This document shows positions 16,930 through 26,334 of a stretch of 47,568 bases of DNA, one piece after another. The notes under the pieces are model-generated. The model worked only from the letters and a program-made list of their open reading frames with translations, searched no databases and was not told the DNA's origin. Source of the stretch: Roseofilum reptotaenium CS-1145 (GTDB lineage Bacteria; Cyanobacteriota; Cyanobacteriia; Cyanobacteriales; Desertifilaceae); NCBI RefSeq assembly GCF_028330985.1, contig NZ_JAQMUE010000024.1:1-47568 (forward strand). Reading direction: 5' to 3'. The stretch's first letter is position 1. Each line of letters starts with the position of its first letter. Made by a program: the position numbers and the translations under genes.

Positions 16930-17802
16930 CTAACCCATGGCAGCAATGAGCAAACCCACAAGTTGGGCGGAGGTATGAATAGAGTTTTTTTCTTCCTCGT
17001 TCAGGTTATACGCTTGCGTCCATTGTAAGGAAAGCAGAGCTAAGAGTTTTTGCTGATAGTGGATGGGCATAGCCAGATGGGCCTTAATCGGGCCATCAGC
17101 AAGTTCTGAATATTGAAGGCTAGCCGAAGATAAGGCCTCTTGAGTTAAGGCATCTGTACTTAAGTCAAGAAGCTCATCGGTACTGCTATAACGACCCACA
17201 GGGGAAGCGAATGCACCATCTTTAATAATTTGTAGGATACACCCTTGGGTTTCAAAGGCTTGAGCAAACACTTCGGCGATCGCCCCTAAAGCGGTCTCTA
17301 ACTCTTGAGGCTCTTCAGTTAACTTGACTAAAGTCGAGAGCAGTAGGGTTTGAGATTCACAAGCTTCTAACTCTTCCGTGCGCTGTTTGAGCAGATCGTA
17401 GGTTTGAGCCGCTCGATCAACCACTCCCTTTAATTCTGTAGGGTCCCAAGGCTTCGTAATATATTTATAAACCTGGCCGGAATTAATCGCTTCTACCAGG
17501 TCTTCTACATCCGTAAACCCAGTCAGAATAATCCGCATGGTATTCGGATATTGTTCGACTGTCTGACTCAGGAACTCTGTGCCCTTCATTTGGGGCATTC
17601 GCTGGTCAGAGATAATCACTGCCACTTCCCCTTCTGTGGCTAACACATTGAGCGCGTCTGCTCCACTTTCAGCTTTCGACACCTGAAATTCACGCCGAAA
17701 GGTTCGGTAAAGCAAGTCCAAATTATCCGGTTCATCATCTACGACGAGCATTTTTGGCTTTTTCCGTCGGCTCATACTCATAATTGGGGATCTAGTGGGC
17801 AA
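16930..17802 (-). CDS. Response regulator with GAF-like output domain
   Basis: 290 residues. A receiver domain occupies ~17-135: acidic pair VVDDEPDN, phosphoacceptor Asp66 in VIISDQRMPQMKG, switch Thr in IILTGFTD, and Lys in YKYITKPWDP. This REC subtype (QRMPxMxG, ITKPWD) is that of RpfG/HD-GYP-like and histidine-kinase-linked regulators. A coiled segment (LLKQRTEELEACES) leads into a GAF-like region (~165-290) ending NSIHTSAQLVGLLIAAM. No DNA-binding or enzymatic output is visible, so it probably signals through protein contact or ligand sensing. The true start may be the inner Met8 or Met10. No histidine kinase is adjacent. Confidence 0.82.
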   Translation of the reverse strand: MPTRSPIMSMSRRKKPKMLVVDDEPDNLDLLYRTFRREFQVSKAESGADALNVLATEGEVAVIISDQRMPQMKGTEFLSQTVEQYPNTMRIILTGFTDVEDLVEAINSGQVYKYITKPWDPTELKGVVDRAAQTYDLLKQRTEELEACESQTLLLSTLVKLTEEPQELETALGAIAEVFAQAFETQGCILQIIKDGAFASPVGRYSSTDELLDLSTDALTQEALSSASLQYSELADGPIKAHLAMPIHYQQKLLALLSLQWTQAYNLNEEEKNSIHTSAQLVGLLIAAMG

Positions 17803-17884
17803 TTGAGACCAGCACTGAACAACTGGTTAATCTTAATCATAATAGTTTTTGGATGGTTCTCCAACTGTATGATCGGGGAATGAT

Positions 17885-18199
17885 TTAGCGATCGCCCAAA
17901 TTTGGGTAGCTACTAATCTCTGTGCCTCCTACCCGGGTTTGTTGAGCTTCATCGAACTCTACCAGCCAACTGAGGACTTCACGGGGTTCTCCGATCGCCT
18001 GATTGTCCAGCCGAGCTGTTTCATTTAAATAGCCGAAGTAATGGCCCATGAGAAAATAAACCGCTACCATCGCTACAGCAGCCCCTGCCACTAGAACCCC
18101 AGCTAACATCAAAGAGAATTCCCGCGTATGAATCGCCGATTCCATTAGATGCAAAGACCAGGCTACTAAGGCAATGACAATTATGAGAATAATGATCAT
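17885..18199 (-). CDS. Small membrane protein of unknown function
   Basis: 104 residues from the ATG at 18199. I prefer it to the in-frame ATG at 18265 because the protein then starts with the membrane segment MIIILIIVIALVAWSLHLM. A second hydrophobic segment follows (LMLAGVLVAGAAVAMVAVYFLMG), then a polar tail (~45 residues) with LSWLVEFDEAQQTR. Two transmembrane helices and a soluble tail are all that can be said. It lies downstream of hisF on the same strand (118 bp from that gene's end) and before the response regulator gene. Confidence 0.6.
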   Translation of the reverse strand: MIIILIIVIALVAWSLHLMESAIHTREFSLMLAGVLVAGAAVAMVAVYFLMGHYFGYLNETARLDNQAIGEPREVLSWLVEFDEAQQTRVGGTEISSYPNLGDR

Positions 18200-18316
18200 T
18201 GCTCGTTTAAGAAATGTAACAATTCCTGTATTGTAACAACTTATTGCAGGACTGTCGCGGTTCAATTCTTAAATTCTTCTAGAAATCTGTACTTTCTGAA
18301 CAAGATGTGATATATA

Positions 18317-19093
18317 TCACCTCGCCAGTTGTCTAATTTTCAAACCCTGGGCAATCAGATGCTCCTTAATTTGAGCGACAGACAGTTGGCCATAGTGGAG
18401 TAAAGAGGCTAAAAGGGCCGCCTCAGCCTTTCCTTCCGTTAACGCTTCATGGATATGTTCGCAGGTTCCCGCGCCACCCGAAGCAATCACCGGAATTTCC
18501 ACAGATTCAGCAATGGTGCGGGTTAGCTCTAGATCGTAACCGGCTTGAGTGCCATCAGCATCCATACTCGTGAGCAAGATTTCTCCAGCCCCACGAGCTG
18601 CCACATCTTTAGCCCAGGAGAGTGCATCAAGCCCTGTATTCTCCCGTCCCCCGCGCACATACACATCCCATCCTGGATTCTCAGGATCGCTGCGTCGTTT
18701 AGCATCAATAGCAACAACAATACACTGATTTCCAAAGCGATCGCTGGCCCGATTTACCAAATCTGGGTCTCGGACTGCCGACGAGTTAATACTGACCTTA
18801 TCCGCCCCGGCCCTTAACAAATTTTTAATCATTTCTAAGGATTGAATTCCCCCACCCACTGTCAGAGGAATAAACACCTGCTCGGCCGTCCGGTAAACCA
18901 CATCCAGAATAATATCGCGGTCTTCATGAGTCGCCGTAATATCGAGAAACACCAACTCATCAGCCCCCGCGTCATTATAGACCGAAGCCAACTCCACCGG
19001 ATCGCCAGCATCCTGAAGGTTAACAAAATTAATCCCCTTCACCACTCGTCCCGCCCTCACATCCAGACAGGGTAAAATCCGTTTAGCAACCAT
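18317..19093 (-). CDS. hisF: Imidazole glycerol phosphate synthase, cyclase subunit
   Basis: 258 residues, (beta/alpha)8 barrel. The two catalytic aspartates are present: Asp11 in [14 protein letters not shown] and Asp130 in [10 protein letters not shown]. Phosphate-binding loops are TVGGGIQS and [12 protein letters not shown]. With HisH it turns PRFAR plus ammonia into imidazole glycerol phosphate and AICAR, linking histidine and purine synthesis in the cytosol. hisH is not in the window, which is usual in cyanobacteria where his genes are scattered. Confidence 0.97.
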   Translation of the reverse strand: MVAKRILPCLDVRAGRVVKGINFVNLQDAGDPVELASVYNDAGADELVFLDITATHEDRDIILDVVYRTAEQVFIPLTVGGGIQSLEMIKNLLRAGADKVSINSSAVRDPDLVNRASDRFGNQCIVVAIDAKRRSDPENPGWDVYVRGGRENTGLDALSWAKDVAARGAGEILLTSMDADGTQAGYDLELTRTIAESVEIPVIASGGAGTCEHIHEALTEGKAEAALLASLLHYGQLSVAQIKEHLIAQGLKIRQLAR

Positions 19094-19302
19094 CTGCTTC
19101 CTCTTTTCTTCTGTTCAATAGTTGTCCCCAGACATCATACAGTGCCAAGCCTGGGTCATGGGTGAACCACTTTTCCTCTTCCCTATTCCTTAATTCCATA
19201 ATTCCATGTAAACCTCTCAGGATTTGACCGGTTTAACGTCAACCTATTGTTTGGCTTCCCTCACAATGACAAAATACTGATATTGCTGTGAAAGACTAAT
19301 TT

Positions 19303-20175
19303 ATGCGTCTTCTATTTACCATTGCCCATTTTTATAACCCCCAAGGGTCTCAACGGCACGCTTCCCAACGTCCCGATCCCCAACCGCGCATCCAAGCGCT
19401 CACCTCAAGTCTGTCAGCTATTCATCAACTCTATAGCCAATTTCAATGCATGATTGACATTGCTCAAAGGGTCGTTGTACCGAGCAATCAACAATACACG
19501 AATCATATTGATATCGTGATTTGTACTACTGGGGAATACCATCTACTCAAACAACTACCTATCCCTCAGGAGTATTACCATCACCATGCAACCCAATGTG
19601 AACCGATGCTTCTCGGTTTTGAATGTCAAGCCGTATTGCGCAGCAACCTTGGCTGTTATGATTATTACTGTTTTCTAGAAGACGACTTAATCTTATCTGA
19701 CCCCTGGTTTTTTGTTAAACTGATTTGGTTTAATCGGATTACTGGCGATCGCAACCTTCTGCAACCCAACCGCTACGAGAGCGCCATCGGCACTACATTC
19801 CGCAAGGCCTACATTGACGGAGATCTAAAACCTCACGTCACTCAACCTTTTCAAAACCTAGAAGAACATCCCCAACTCACAGGAAAAGTGATGGAATGTC
19901 CGGTTATCTTAAAACGTCCTCTCAATCCCCATTCTGGTTGCTACTTCCTCAATGGCGCACAAATGGATTATTGGGCCAATCAACCCCATTTTCTCGACCG
20001 AGATACCCGCTTTATCGGCCCCCTAGAAAGTGCCGCCACCCTAGGTATTATGAAAACCTTCCGCATCTACAAACCTGCCCCCCAGAATGCTAATTTTCTA
20101 GAAATTCAGCATTTTGGTACAGGCTTTTTAAATCTTATTGGTAAAGAAGTGAAAATCCCCAATCAAACCGCTTGA
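19303..20175 (+). CDS. Glycosyltransferase-like protein of unknown function
   Basis: 290 residues; I do not recognise a named family. The N-terminus MRLLFTIAHFYNP begins with a beta strand as in nucleotide-sugar folds, and the centre holds YCFLEDDLILSDPWFF, an E-D-D cluster after a hydrophobic strand that resembles the metal-binding D-x-D of GT-A glycosyltransferases. Other visible landmarks are HSGCYFLNGAQMDYW and FIGPLESAATLGIMKTF, the latter recalling a GT-A acceptor region. No signal peptide or membrane segment is seen. It stands alone between divergent hisF and the convergent kinase gene. A sugar-transfer role is inference from the motif only. Confidence 0.5.
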   Translation: MRLLFTIAHFYNPQGSQRHASQRPDPQPRIQALTSSLSAIHQLYSQFQCMIDIAQRVVVPSNQQYTNHIDIVICTTGEYHLLKQLPIPQEYYHHHATQCEPMLLGFECQAVLRSNLGCYDYYCFLEDDLILSDPWFFVKLIWFNRITGDRNLLQPNRYESAIGTTFRKAYIDGDLKPHVTQPFQNLEEHPQLTGKVMECPVILKRPLNPHSGCYFLNGAQMDYWANQPHFLDRDTRFIGPLESAATLGIMKTFRIYKPAPQNANFLEIQHFGTGFLNLIGKEVKIPNQTA

Positions 20176-20318
20176 AGGTTGTTGAAAAATGGGAGAATAG
20201 GGAAGTAGGGGTATCAAAGCTAATCCGCGATTAAAAGCAACCCTTATAGTAAAATAGAGCCAACAAGAATGGTGATGAACCGGTCTAAAAACCTAACAAT
20301 CTGTTGAGGGGCTAGAGT

Positions 20319-21842
20319 CTAGAGAAGAGAAAAGAGGATACACAGGACTACCCCTACTCCTCCAGATCCCACCCGTACTTCCCCAACCGCCAATCCCCAA
20401 ACTGCGCTCGCAGGCAGGTGACCTTGCAGTGCATTGGTCGTGAATATGTAATCACTATAATTTAACAATGAACCATTTTTACGCCAGCCAACGCGATCGC
20501 CAAGTTTTATAAACGTATCATAATCATAATCGTCTAGCGTTCCTCCCAAGTCCAGCCAGATCCGCTTTTGCACGCTAAAGCCAAATCGACCCCTGCTATA
20601 TTTCACCCATAATTGGTCAATGGTTTTCAAGTCCATGCAAGGAAAGTTTTTCAAGTCTTCAAGACGAAAGTAACTCTCTTTTTCCCGTTTCACCGCTTCC
20701 AGCATCCTGCGGTAGGTTTCATCATCTGCATCTTTCCATCTCTGCTGCTGCAACAGTCTCTGCAAGAGCGTATAGTCTACTCCTCGCTCTGACCTTAAAT
20801 CATCTTCTTGCGGTTGATATACATTCAATCCAGGAATGGAAGCAAGAGGTTTATTAATTTTCGATTTAGGAGCAGATATAGGGAGCTGATGCACAGTCGA
20901 TTGAGGCACAGGAGACACAGAACCATTCACCCAAGGTAACCATGACCAGTCCCATCCCTTATTCTCCGGCTCAGGAAGTTCACTCATTCTGACTGTATCG
21001 GGAATATCTCTGGAAAAACAGGGCAACCCTAACCACTTCTGGATTGACTGGGGACGTTTTCCTGCTTCCAAAGCCATCCCCCAGACAATAGCATAATTTA
21101 AGCTGGGACTAATCGATTTATAGCTTTTTGGCTCAATCAAAGGAACCTTTTTCAGTCGCTCTGTAGAAGGGGTCGGACATTCTCCCATCACTGCATAATA
21201 TAAACCAGCAGCTAACGTATAGATATCTACTGTTACGTTCCGCTCTCCCAGAAACTGCTCGTAAGGGGCAAATGCTGGATTTCCCGTTTGCAAAGAAATT
21301 GAACTAGGAGGACAATCTCCAGCAATGCCAAAATCAATTAATACAGCCGTTCCATCCGGTCGAATCATGATATTCATCGGAGTTGCATCGAAATGGACTA
21401 ACCCCGTTTTGTGGATATGCATTAAGGCACTACCGATTTGCTGAATATACCCCACTGCCTCATTTTCCGGGAGTGCCCCTCCATCTTTGACTAAATTGAA
21501 TAAACTCTTTCCTTCAATAAACTCCATCATTAAACAAGGAATTTTCACCCTAGGGTCATCCTCATCCGGCTCTTCAAATAAATCAAACACTCGCACAATA
21601 TGAGGATGGGGTTTGAGACTCGCCAGGGTTTTCGCCTCTTTGTAAAACCGGTATACAAACTCTCTATAGTTGTTATCCTGACGAAATTCTGTCCTTGGCG
21701 TTTTAATCACACAGAACGAACCCAGGGTAAGGTGTTTGGCTTTGTAAGTAATGCCAAACCCACCTCTACCCAACACTTTCTCAATCCTGTACTTGCGGTC
21801 AATAACTTTTCCGGGTTGCCAATCCACGATCTTCAGGTACAC
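20319..21842 (-). CDS. Ser/Thr protein kinase with C-terminal GUN4 domain
   Basis: 507 residues. The kinase domain (~18-280) has the glycine loop LGRGGFGITYKAKH, Lys47 in CVIKTP, the catalytic loop VHFDATPMNIMI and the metal loop LIDFGIAG. The usual HRD is HFD and the loop Lys is Thr (A-T-P instead of I-K-P). It is therefore a non-RD, non-canonical loop, though the Asp, Asn and DFG are kept. The C-terminal ~140 residues (from DYTLLQRLLQQQRWKDADDET) are a GUN4 domain, which binds porphyrins and stimulates Mg-chelatase in stand-alone GUN4. The last ~25 residues, after LPASAVWGL, end in a Gly/Val-rich hydrophobic tail that is not typical. A porphyrin-responsive kinase is a plausible inference. 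Confidence 0.88.
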   Translation of the reverse strand: MYLKIVDWQPGKVIDRKYRIEKVLGRGGFGITYKAKHLTLGSFCVIKTPRTEFRQDNNYREFVYRFYKEAKTLASLKPHPHIVRVFDLFEEPDEDDPRVKIPCLMMEFIEGKSLFNLVKDGGALPENEAVGYIQQIGSALMHIHKTGLVHFDATPMNIMIRPDGTAVLIDFGIAGDCPPSSISLQTGNPAFAPYEQFLGERNVTVDIYTLAAGLYYAVMGECPTPSTERLKKVPLIEPKSYKSISPSLNYAIVWGMALEAGKRPQSIQKWLGLPCFSRDIPDTVRMSELPEPENKGWDWSWLPWVNGSVSPVPQSTVHQLPISAPKSKINKPLASIPGLNVYQPQEDDLRSERGVDYTLLQRLLQQQRWKDADDETYRRMLEAVKREKESYFRLEDLKNFPCMDLKTIDQLWVKYSRGRFGFSVQKRIWLDLGGTLDDYDYDTFIKLGDRVGWRKNGSLLNYSDYIFTTNALQGHLPASAVWGLAVGEVRVGSGGVGVVLCILFSLL

Positions 21843-21949
21843 AAACGCCAGTTTTCCCTATTATGCTACATCTGTTCCCTATCTCCCTATCTTCCCACTC
21901 CTATTCCCCCATTCCCCTACAATAGAAAAGTAACCCTTTCACTCAACCC

Positions 21950-23473
21950 ATGGCCAGAGACTTACGCGGATTTATCAACCTACTCGAAGAGCGCGGACAA
22001 CTACGACGAATTAAAGCATCTGTCGATCCGGATTTAGAAATTGCCGAAATTGCCAACCGAATGTTGCAAGCGGGAGGCCCTGGGTTACTGTTTGAAAATG
22101 TTCAAGGATCGCCCTTTCCCATTGCCATTAATTTAATGGGAACGGTTGAGCGTATCTGTTGGGCGATGAATATGGATAATCCTCTAGAATTAGAAGATCT
22201 AGGGAAAAAATTGGGCATGTTGCAACAACCCAAACCGCCCAAAAAGATTTCCCAAGCCATTGATTTTGGCAAGGTTTTATTTGATGTGGTGAAAGCCAAG
22301 CCAGGACGCGATTTTTTTCCGAGTTGTCAACAGGTCGTGATTTCAGAAGAAGACTTAGACTTAAATACCCTACCCCTAATTCGTCCCTATCCTGGAGATG
22401 CGGGAAAAATTATTACTTTGGGATTGGTAATTACCAAAGATTGTGAAACCGGAATTCCCAATGTTGGTGTGTATCGGTTACAGCTTCAATCTGCTAAAAC
22501 AATGACCGTACATTGGTTATCGGTACGGGGCGGGGCACGTCACCTGCGAAAATCCTCTGAGCAAGGAAAAAAATTAGAGGTGGCGATCGCCCTCGGCGTT
22601 GACCCCCTGATCATTATGGCTGCCGCAACCCCCATTCCCGTGGATCTCTCGGAATGGTTATTTGCCGGACTCTACGGAGGTTCTGGAGTACCCTTAGCTA
22701 AATGTAAAACTGTAGACCTCGAAGTTCCGGCAGACTCAGAATTTGTACTCGAAGGAACCATTACCCCGGGTGAAGTTCTCCCTGATGGTCCGTTTGGCGA
22801 CCATATGGGTTACTATGGAGGAGTGGAAGACTCGCCCCTAATCCGTTTCCAATGCATAACTCATCGAAAAAAACCAGTATACTTAACCACTTTTAGCGGT
22901 CGTCCTCCCAAGGAGGAAGCCATGATGGCGATCGCCCTTAACCGTATTTACACCCCCATTCTGCGCCAACAAGTCTCCGAAATTGTTGATTTCTTCCTCC
23001 CTATGGAAGCCTTAAGTTACAAAGCTGCCATTATTTCCATTGATAAAGCTTATCCCGGCCAAGCTAAACGTGCAGCCCTCGCCTTTTGGAGCGCTCTACC
23101 CCAATTTACCTACACAAAATTCGTCATTGTTGTCGATAAAGACATTAATATTCGCGATCCTCGGCAAGTGGTTTGGGCAATTTCCTCTAAAGTTGACCCT
23201 TCACGAGATGTTTTTATCCTTCCAGAAACACCCTTTGACACCCTCGATTTTGCCAGTGAAAAAATTGGCTTAGGAGGTAGAATGGGTGTTGATGCAACCA
23301 CGAAAATATACCCAGAAACCACTCATGAATGGGGCGCAGTTCTCGACTCAGATCCAGACATAGCTGCTAAAGTAGACCAACGCTGGCAAGAGTATGGATT
23401 AGCCGATCTCACCCTCGGAGAAGTTGACCCCAATGTATTTGGTTACGAAATGCCATCAAAATTCAACCACTGA
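21950..23473 (+). CDS. ubiD: UbiD family decarboxylase (4-hydroxy-3-polyprenylbenzoate decarboxylase, plastoquinone synthesis)
   Basis: 507 residues, full length. The start is RDLRGFINLLEERGQLRRI, typical of UbiD. The motif PDGPFGDHMGYYGG holds the acidic residues and histidine near the prenylated-FMN site, and TTFSGRPPKEEAMM follows. It removes the ring carboxylate of a polyprenylated hydroxybenzoate using prenyl-FMN, which is made by UbiX (not in this window). In cyanobacteria the pathway leads to plastoquinone. It is divergent from the GUN4 kinase gene with 107 bp between them. UbiD relatives with other aromatic substrates exist, but the sequence and length fit the quinone enzyme. Confidence 0.92.
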   Translation: MARDLRGFINLLEERGQLRRIKASVDPDLEIAEIANRMLQAGGPGLLFENVQGSPFPIAINLMGTVERICWAMNMDNPLELEDLGKKLGMLQQPKPPKKISQAIDFGKVLFDVVKAKPGRDFFPSCQQVVISEEDLDLNTLPLIRPYPGDAGKIITLGLVITKDCETGIPNVGVYRLQLQSAKTMTVHWLSVRGGARHLRKSSEQGKKLEVAIALGVDPLIIMAAATPIPVDLSEWLFAGLYGGSGVPLAKCKTVDLEVPADSEFVLEGTITPGEVLPDGPFGDHMGYYGGVEDSPLIRFQCITHRKKPVYLTTFSGRPPKEEAMMAIALNRIYTPILRQQVSEIVDFFLPMEALSYKAAIISIDKAYPGQAKRAALAFWSALPQFTYTKFVIVVDKDINIRDPRQVVWAISSKVDPSRDVFILPETPFDTLDFASEKIGLGGRMGVDATTKIYPETTHEWGAVLDSDPDIAAKVDQRWQEYGLADLTLGEVDPNVFGYEMPSKFNH

Positions 23474-23488
23474 ACCGGATCAATTCTG

Positions 23489-23600
23489 ATACCATTTCTT
23501 CTAAGATTGCCATTAATCAATCCTTAGGAGGTAACTTGTTCTGGGACAATTGTTAAAGGACATCATTATAGAGAAATGGTATGACAAATCAAAATTTGTC
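23489..23600. repeat. Inverted-repeat element (ATACCATTTCT...AGAAATGGTAT) plus adjacent hairpin
   Basis: Perfect 11-bp arms at 23489-23499 and 23572-23582 enclose 72 bp. Immediately after is a hairpin, GACAAAT-CAAA-ATTTGTC (23583-23600). The arrangement, between ubiD and the MscS gene, resembles a small non-autonomous inverted-repeat element or a 5' leader structure of the channel gene. Confidence 0.65.
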
Positions 23601-23674
23601 GTTTACACTATCCCTACAGCCTGATTAAGTCTTTAATTCTAGTTTTAAGACCAAGGAGAAGGAGATCCATAATT

Positions 23675-25600
23675 ATGTCCAAGCCCAAGCGCCGCCTACG
23701 ACAGCTCGTGTTAGCTGCCATGGTTTGCACCCTCGCTAGTTGGGGCGATGTTGTGCCCAGACCCATGCGCTCTGCCGCAGTTGCCCAAGAAGAAGCTACA
23801 ACGGCTTCTGCCCCCGCACCCAAAACCACCGAAGATCCAGATATTCCTGTTGATGAACTCAGACTTTTAGTCAAGCCTCTAACCTTAGCTGAATTACAAA
23901 TTGAAGCTGAAGCCTGGCAGGGTTTACTACAAGCCAAAGTACGGGAAATCTCCAACCAAGAAATTGCCATTAAGCGCAAGAACCGCAAGATTCAGGAGAC
24001 CGAAGACGCGGTACAAAAACTTGAGGAAGCTCAACAAACTCTAGAAGAAGCCCAGGAAGCGGAAGTCACAGAAGGTGCTGGTAGTACCGCCGTGATTGAG
24101 AAAACGGAAGAGGCTGAAGCAGCTTTACAAGAAGCTCAGGAATCCGTAGAAGCGGCAGCAGAAGCAGAGCAGCAAATTCAGGAGGATGAGGAATTACGAG
24201 AAACGGTTGAATCAACTTTGGACACTGAGCCAGAGCAAGAAGAATTGGGTTCTCTCCTAGAAAATGACCTCAATACTGAGGATGTAGAAGCCGTACAAGA
24301 AGATTTTGAAGAGGCGGCTGCTCTACTCGAAGGGGAAGTCGAAGGGGCAACTGAGGATTCAGAAGAAATCGATCCAGTCACTGACGCTCCCCTAGGAGAA
24401 GGAGAAACGGCTGCTGAGAGTGATGGCATCACCGACACAGAGGAGAGGATTGGACAACTCGGCCAAGTAGAAACTCAGTTGGAACAAGCCGCAGAAGCTG
24501 AAGAAGATGTGAAGCAGGAGTTGATTGTTGGAGTCACGGAGCTGCAAAATCAGCAAACGGCTCTAGCAGACCGCTTTAAGGTGATTTTAGATGCCATAGA
24601 TCGGCGAGGTGGAGATACAGAATCCTATCGTACATATATTGCTGCTGTTAGTGGTATCGAAATTGATGTGACCGATACTCAAGGATTAATGGTTCGGCTC
24701 TTAGCTTGGGCGCAGTCGGAAGAAGGGGGTTTACGCTGGGCTAGAAGTCTAGGAATCTTTTTGGGTATTGTCTCTGTTTCTGGGGTAGTGTCTTGGTTTG
24801 GTGGAAATGCGCTTGATGCATTGTTCGTGAGGACTTCATTTGCCTCTGAGTTATTTGAGGGCTTTATCGTCAAGACCTTCCGCCGAGGAACTATAGTGAT
24901 GGGAGTTCTGATCGGCTTAACTGCCCTAGGAGTAAGCCTTGGGCCTCTTCTGGCTCTTATTGGGGGTGCAAGTTTCATCCTTGCCTTCGCGCTACAAAGC
25001 AACCTGAGTAACTTGGCCAGTGGTTTGATGCTGATGTTCTATAAACCCTTTGATGTGGGAGATGAAGTTAAGGTTGCTGGGATGTGGGCTATAGTTGATT
25101 CCATTAGCTTGGCGAACACAACGTTCAAAAGTTGGAATGGTGAACTGGTTGCTGTTCCCAATAGTACGGTTTGGAACGACAACATCTACAACCTCACCCA
25201 TACGGATGTCCGGAAAGTTAAGCATACGCTTCGCCTCAATGTGAATGAGGATCTGCCCCGTGTTAAAGAGCTATTGGTTGAGGTCATGAAATCCCATCCC
25301 AAAGTCCTGCAAGACAAACCGATTGGGACGTATGTCTATTGGTATCAAGAGGATCATATTCCCATTAGTGCAGCCTGCTGGGCAACCAAGGAAGATTACT
25401 GGTATGTTTGGGAAGAAACCTTGATCATGATTCAAGAACGGTTCAAACAAGAAGGGATTAGTGTGGCAATTCCGACACAGGTGGAAATTGGATATGAGTT
25501 TCTCCAAAAACATAGTGGCAACATGCCTTCCTCTCTTGGTGAATCGACAATGCCTTCCTCTCTCTCTGGTTCCACGGCCAGTTTTGCTAAAAATAGCTAA
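23675..25600 (+). CDS. Large MscS-type mechanosensitive channel with acidic coiled-coil N-terminal region
   Basis: 641 residues. A probable signal peptide (~1-37, LVLAAMVCTLASWG, A-x-A near AAVAQEE) is followed by a very acidic, Glu/Ala-rich coiled-coil region (~70-310, repeated KLEEAQQTLEEAQEAE-like heptads). Membrane helices then occupy ~350-450, with the pore helix equivalent LASGLMLMFYKPFDVGDEV, and a C-terminal beta domain contains VPNSTVWNDNIYN. MscS channels open under membrane tension to release osmolytes. The extra periplasmic coiled coil makes it like the MscK/Ynal-sized branch. A strong AAGGAGAAGGAG ribosome site lies ahead of the ATG, and a hairpin terminator follows at 25611. Confidence 0.85.
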   Translation: MSKPKRRLRQLVLAAMVCTLASWGDVVPRPMRSAAVAQEEATTASAPAPKTTEDPDIPVDELRLLVKPLTLAELQIEAEAWQGLLQAKVREISNQEIAIKRKNRKIQETEDAVQKLEEAQQTLEEAQEAEVTEGAGSTAVIEKTEEAEAALQEAQESVEAAAEAEQQIQEDEELRETVESTLDTEPEQEELGSLLENDLNTEDVEAVQEDFEEAAALLEGEVEGATEDSEEIDPVTDAPLGEGETAAESDGITDTEERIGQLGQVETQLEQAAEAEEDVKQELIVGVTELQNQQTALADRFKVILDAIDRRGGDTESYRTYIAAVSGIEIDVTDTQGLMVRLLAWAQSEEGGLRWARSLGIFLGIVSVSGVVSWFGGNALDALFVRTSFASELFEGFIVKTFRRGTIVMGVLIGLTALGVSLGPLLALIGGASFILAFALQSNLSNLASGLMLMFYKPFDVGDEVKVAGMWAIVDSISLANTTFKSWNGELVAVPNSTVWNDNIYNLTHTDVRKVKHTLRLNVNEDLPRVKELLVEVMKSHPKVLQDKPIGTYVYWYQEDHIPISAACWATKEDYWYVWEETLIMIQERFKQEGISVAIPTQVEIGYEFLQKHSGNMPSSLGESTMPSSLSGSTASFAKNS

Positions 25601-25610
25601 GTAAGGTTGT

Positions 25611-25638
25611 GTAGGTGGAGGCAATAATGCCCCCCTAC
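25611..25638. terminator. Bulged hairpin terminator between mscS-like and terC-like genes
   Basis: GTAGGTGGAGGCA (25611-25623) pairs with TGCCCCCCTAC (25628-25638) around an ATAA loop with two single-base bulges. CCTTTTAA follows on the plus strand. It sits between convergent genes and most likely stops the MscS transcript. Confidence 0.55.
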
Positions 25639-25644
25639 GGCCTT

Positions 25645-26334
25645 TTAATTGGCTTTTAAGATATTGGGTTTCCAAAAGCCCCACACAAAGGTGAGTAAAA
25701 TTAGAGATATCATCAGCCATTCCGGAGGCACGATATCGGGAGTAATGACCTTAGCTAGGAGTCTTAATCCCACAAAGGCGACGGTAATATATCCAGCATC
25801 TTCAAGATTTTCAAACTCATCTAACCAACGGATAAATAGGTTCGCGAGAAAGCGTAGAGCTACAATCCCTAAAATTCCTCCCATCAAAACTAACACAATT
25901 TCATCGGTAATAGCGATCGCCGTCGTGACACTGTCTAAAGAAAAGGCTAAATCAGTCACCGCAATGATCGGAACAGCTTGCCACAGAGACTGGAATTTTG
26001 GCCCGTGGTGAGGGCGATCGGTTTCCTCTTCGTCTGAAGTAAAATAGTTAAAAACTAACCAGAGCAGATACACGGCCCCTAAAAATTCAAATTGCCAGAA
26101 GCGAATCACCCAAGTTGCTGTTAAAATAAGTATAATCCGCAGAATAAATGCAGCAGCCAAGCCAAAGTTGAGGGCTTGTTGTTGATGTTTCTGGCTCTCT
26201 AATCCCTTAGAAATTGAAGCCAAGGCGACAGCATTATCGGCTGAAAGTACGGCTTCTAGCGCCACTAAAATGATGATTAGAAACAGGGTATCTAACCCAA
26301 AGTGGTGCGAAAAATCTAAGATAACGTCTAGCAT
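25645..26334 (-). CDS. TerC family integral membrane protein
   Basis: 229 residues with about seven hydrophobic segments. The two family signatures with acidic residues inside the membrane are LEAVLSADNAVALASI (segment 1) and VTDLAFSLDSVTTAIAI (segment 4). TerC/Alx/YkoY proteins are implicated in Mn2+ export or metal supply during membrane-protein maturation; plant TerC acts in thylakoid biogenesis. Which of these roles applies here is unknown. The transcript appears to start ~170 bases upstream at a good extended -10 and has a structured leader. Confidence 0.88.
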   Translation of the reverse strand: MLDVILDFSHHFGLDTLFLIIILVALEAVLSADNAVALASISKGLESQKHQQQALNFGLAAAFILRIILILTATWVIRFWQFEFLGAVYLLWLVFNYFTSDEEETDRPHHGPKFQSLWQAVPIIAVTDLAFSLDSVTTAIAITDEIVLVLMGGILGIVALRFLANLFIRWLDEFENLEDAGYITVAFVGLRLLAKVITPDIVPPEWLMISLILLTFVWGFWKPNILKAN

